In this document: in pieces, positions 61,405 through 62,662 of the stretch
How positions within the stretch are numbered: position 1 is the first letter of the stretch
Layout: each line of letters opens with the position of its first letter
From: an uncultured Lactobacillus sp.
GTDB taxonomy: Bacteria > Bacillota > Bacilli > Lactobacillales > Lactobacillaceae
DNA length: 62,662 nucleotides
Direction: 5' to 3'
NCBI GenBank assembly: GCA_937874185.1
Contig: CALNAK010000040.1
Location: 1 to 62,662 of the forward strand
Notes under the pieces: model-generated
Told to the model about the DNA's origin: nothing
What the model saw: only the letters and a program-made list of their open reading frames with translations
Databases searched by the model: none
Program-made: the position numbers and the translations under genes

Positions 61405-62662
61405 ATGATAACGAAAAAGGGAAAGAAATGGGCATTATCATGTGTTGCATTAAGTGCAACCGTGTTGGCCGGAATGAGTACGACAATATATGTGAAAGCA
61501 GATGGGATATCGAATTCTGATACTTCGCAGACACATGAGAAAGTAAAGAGTTTAGACATTGAAAATAATGATGTTGAGAGTGAAGAAGCAATAAATGACA
61601 CTGTTGAAGCTGTGATTAGAAATACAACTACAGCAAGAAAAGATTTTGAAGGATCTAATGATAAAGGATTAGGAATAGCAGCTCATTTCCATATATTTGC
61701 TAATGAAGCAACTTTACGAGGTCATACTAATGGAAATATGGCTGTGGATAAGCTGTATGCAAGTGAAGCCTTCGGCACTAAAGAAGTAGAAAAACATATC
61801 AAAGAAGAAATTTACTATATTGAGAATGTTATAGGAATTAAAAGTAGTGGTTTTATTAAACAAACTGATAGCAGATGTAGTAGGGTAATTTTTGGAGCTA
61901 ATAATGCGATATCTTTTCATGAGGATGATGGATATACCGTCAATAATATAGGATTGGGAAATTTAACTAAGGGTGAAGTGTATCAAGATAATGATGAGTA
62001 TAAATATATTGATTTCGCATTAGAATTTGCGGAATTGACTAGGATATCAGAGGAAATCTCTGCCTTTGAAGAGAATGTTAATTTAACAAGTGCTGATTTT
62101 ACAGACCATAATAATAGAGATATTTATCTTGATGATTATGTACCCAATGCAAATGGACAAATAATTATTAATCTTGATGCTAGTGTTCTAAATACAGGAA
62201 CACCATTACGTATAAGAGGACTATCTCCAGATATTGAGGGAACTGATGTGATTATTAATGTTGATACTGGTGGTGCTGCAGTATACAACGTTGGGTCAAC
62301 CATTAAACTATTCTATACTAATGGTGACGAAGTTGACTTAGACGAGCGTCATCCACAAGAAACAGATTATTTTGAAAATAATCATTTACTCTGGAATTTT
62401 GTTAATGGTAATGCTGCACATAACGGAGAGATTGTAATGCAGGGTGCTTTCCAAGGAAGTATTCTGGCACCTAAAGCAACAATCAAATCAAATCATAATA
62501 TAGATGGAAATATTATTGTTGATAAAATAGATGTAAGTGGTGAAACACATAGATGGGACTTTGGGGATGCCTTGGTAGAACCAGAAGAAGGAGAAAATGA
62601 ATTGCCACCACCAGTAGTGGAACCGCCAGTGGACCCACCGGTAGTAGATCCACCAGTAGTGG
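61405..62662 (+). CDS. Choice-of-anchor A family surface protein (3' end outside the window)
   Basis: 419 codons are visible and the frame is still open at the edge. Residues 1-33 are a signal peptide (K-K-G-K-K-W-A-L-S-C-V-A-L-S-A, cleavage after V-K-A). The body is the choice-of-anchor A domain: G-I-A-A-H-F-H-I-F-A-N-E near 90, a beta-helical middle, and W-N-F-V-N-G ... M-Q-G-A-F-Q-G-S-I-L-A-P-K-A-T near 330-360. A Pro/Val-rich repeat region (P-P-V-V-E-P-P-V-D-P-P) begins at the window edge, usual before an LPXTG anchor, which is not visible. Probably an adhesin. Confidence 0.87.
   Translation, partial: MITKKGKKWALSCVALSATVLAGMSTTIYVKADGISNSDTSQTHEKVKSLDIENNDVESEEAINDTVEAVIRNTTTARKDFEGSNDKGLGIAAHFHIFANEATLRGHTNGNMAVDKLYASEAFGTKEVEKHIKEEIYYIENVIGIKSSGFIKQTDSRCSRVIFGANNAISFHEDDGYTVNNIGLGNLTKGEVYQDNDEYKYIDFALEFAELTRISEEISAFEENVNLTSADFTDHNNRDIYLDDYVPNANGQIIINLDASVLNTGTPLRIRGLSPDIEGTDVIINVDTGGAAVYNVGSTIKLFYTNGDEVDLDERHPQETDYFENNHLLWNFVNGNAAHNGEIVMQGAFQGSILAPKATIKSNHNIDGNIIVDKIDVSGETHRWDFGDALVEPEEGENELPPPVVEPPVDPPVVDPPVV

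Overview
The window looks like chromosomal DNA of a low-GC Gram-positive bacterium of the family Lactobacillaceae. The grounds are the strongly AT-rich composition, AGGAGG-type ribosome binding sites, the sufCDSUB gene order with sufU, SLAP (S-layer) domain proteins, an LPQTG-anchored adhesin, CcpA-type cre sites and the large number of PTS permeases. A Companilactobacillus-like species would fit (SLAP proteins, haem catalase, many PTS systems), but that is inference and no rRNA or tRNA gene is present to support it.

Layout. 1-542: 5' part of a tnpB-type transposon gene (minus strand, cut by the window edge), with a long perfect hairpin at 871-910. 1169-4786: an Rgg/PlcR-like regulator convergent with a Cna-B adhesin. 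4962-9983: the Suf Fe-S cluster operon sufC-sufD-sufS-sufU-sufB. 10091-15591: a LacI regulator plus a complete lactose/cellobiose-type PTS (IIB, IIC, IIA), a MupG/DUF871 6-phospho-glycosidase-like protein and a GH29 alpha-fucosidase. 15660-27222: two linked ascorbate-type (UlaA) PTS operons, one with an FGGY kinase and a class II aldolase, the other with complete IIA-IIB-IIC, a DapA-like aldolase/lyase, a KDPG-type aldolase and a PRD regulator, separated by a reversed SIS-domain isomerase. 27832-33923: a galactitol-type PTS operon with a split PRD regulator, a class II aldolase, an archaeal-type triosephosphate isomerase and a YjbQ protein. 34220-46218: a fructose-type PTS operon that continues into a hexuronate / unsaturated-uronate route (RpiB-like isomerase, SDR reductase, D-2-hydroxyacid dehydrogenase, KDPG aldolase, KDG kinase, UxaB, UxaA). 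46410: a SufT-like protein. 46892-49828: two SLAP-domain cell-surface proteins. 49876-52516: a minus-strand TrpXYZ-like ABC transporter, preceded by a leader region with a 17-residue peptide and two terminator hairpins. 52896-54727: a YibE/YibF pair. 54809-62662: catalase, two tandem GH13 alpha-glucosidases, an XRE regulator, an NAD(P)H oxidoreductase and the start of a choice-of-anchor A surface protein.

How it works together. About 35 kb (10.1-46.2 kb) is an accessory carbohydrate island: four or five PTS systems of different families, each with its own regulator (LacI, DeoR, three PRD/BglG-type DNA-binding activators), three class II aldolases, two KDPG-type aldolases and several isomerases. 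Cre sites sit at the promoters of the kinase, UlaABC and GatABC operons, so these are probably under CcpA repression. The flanking parts (suf, sufT, yibEF, katA, GH13) look like ordinary lactobacillus core or near-core genes.

The most interesting items are the trpX leader, which looks like a leader-peptide-controlled attenuator in place of the T-box I would have expected; the fucosidase + MupG-like + Lac-PTS operon; the DhuI/DhuD-like pair inside a PTS-uronate operon; and a PRD regulator whose EIIA-like domain is a separate overlapping gene.
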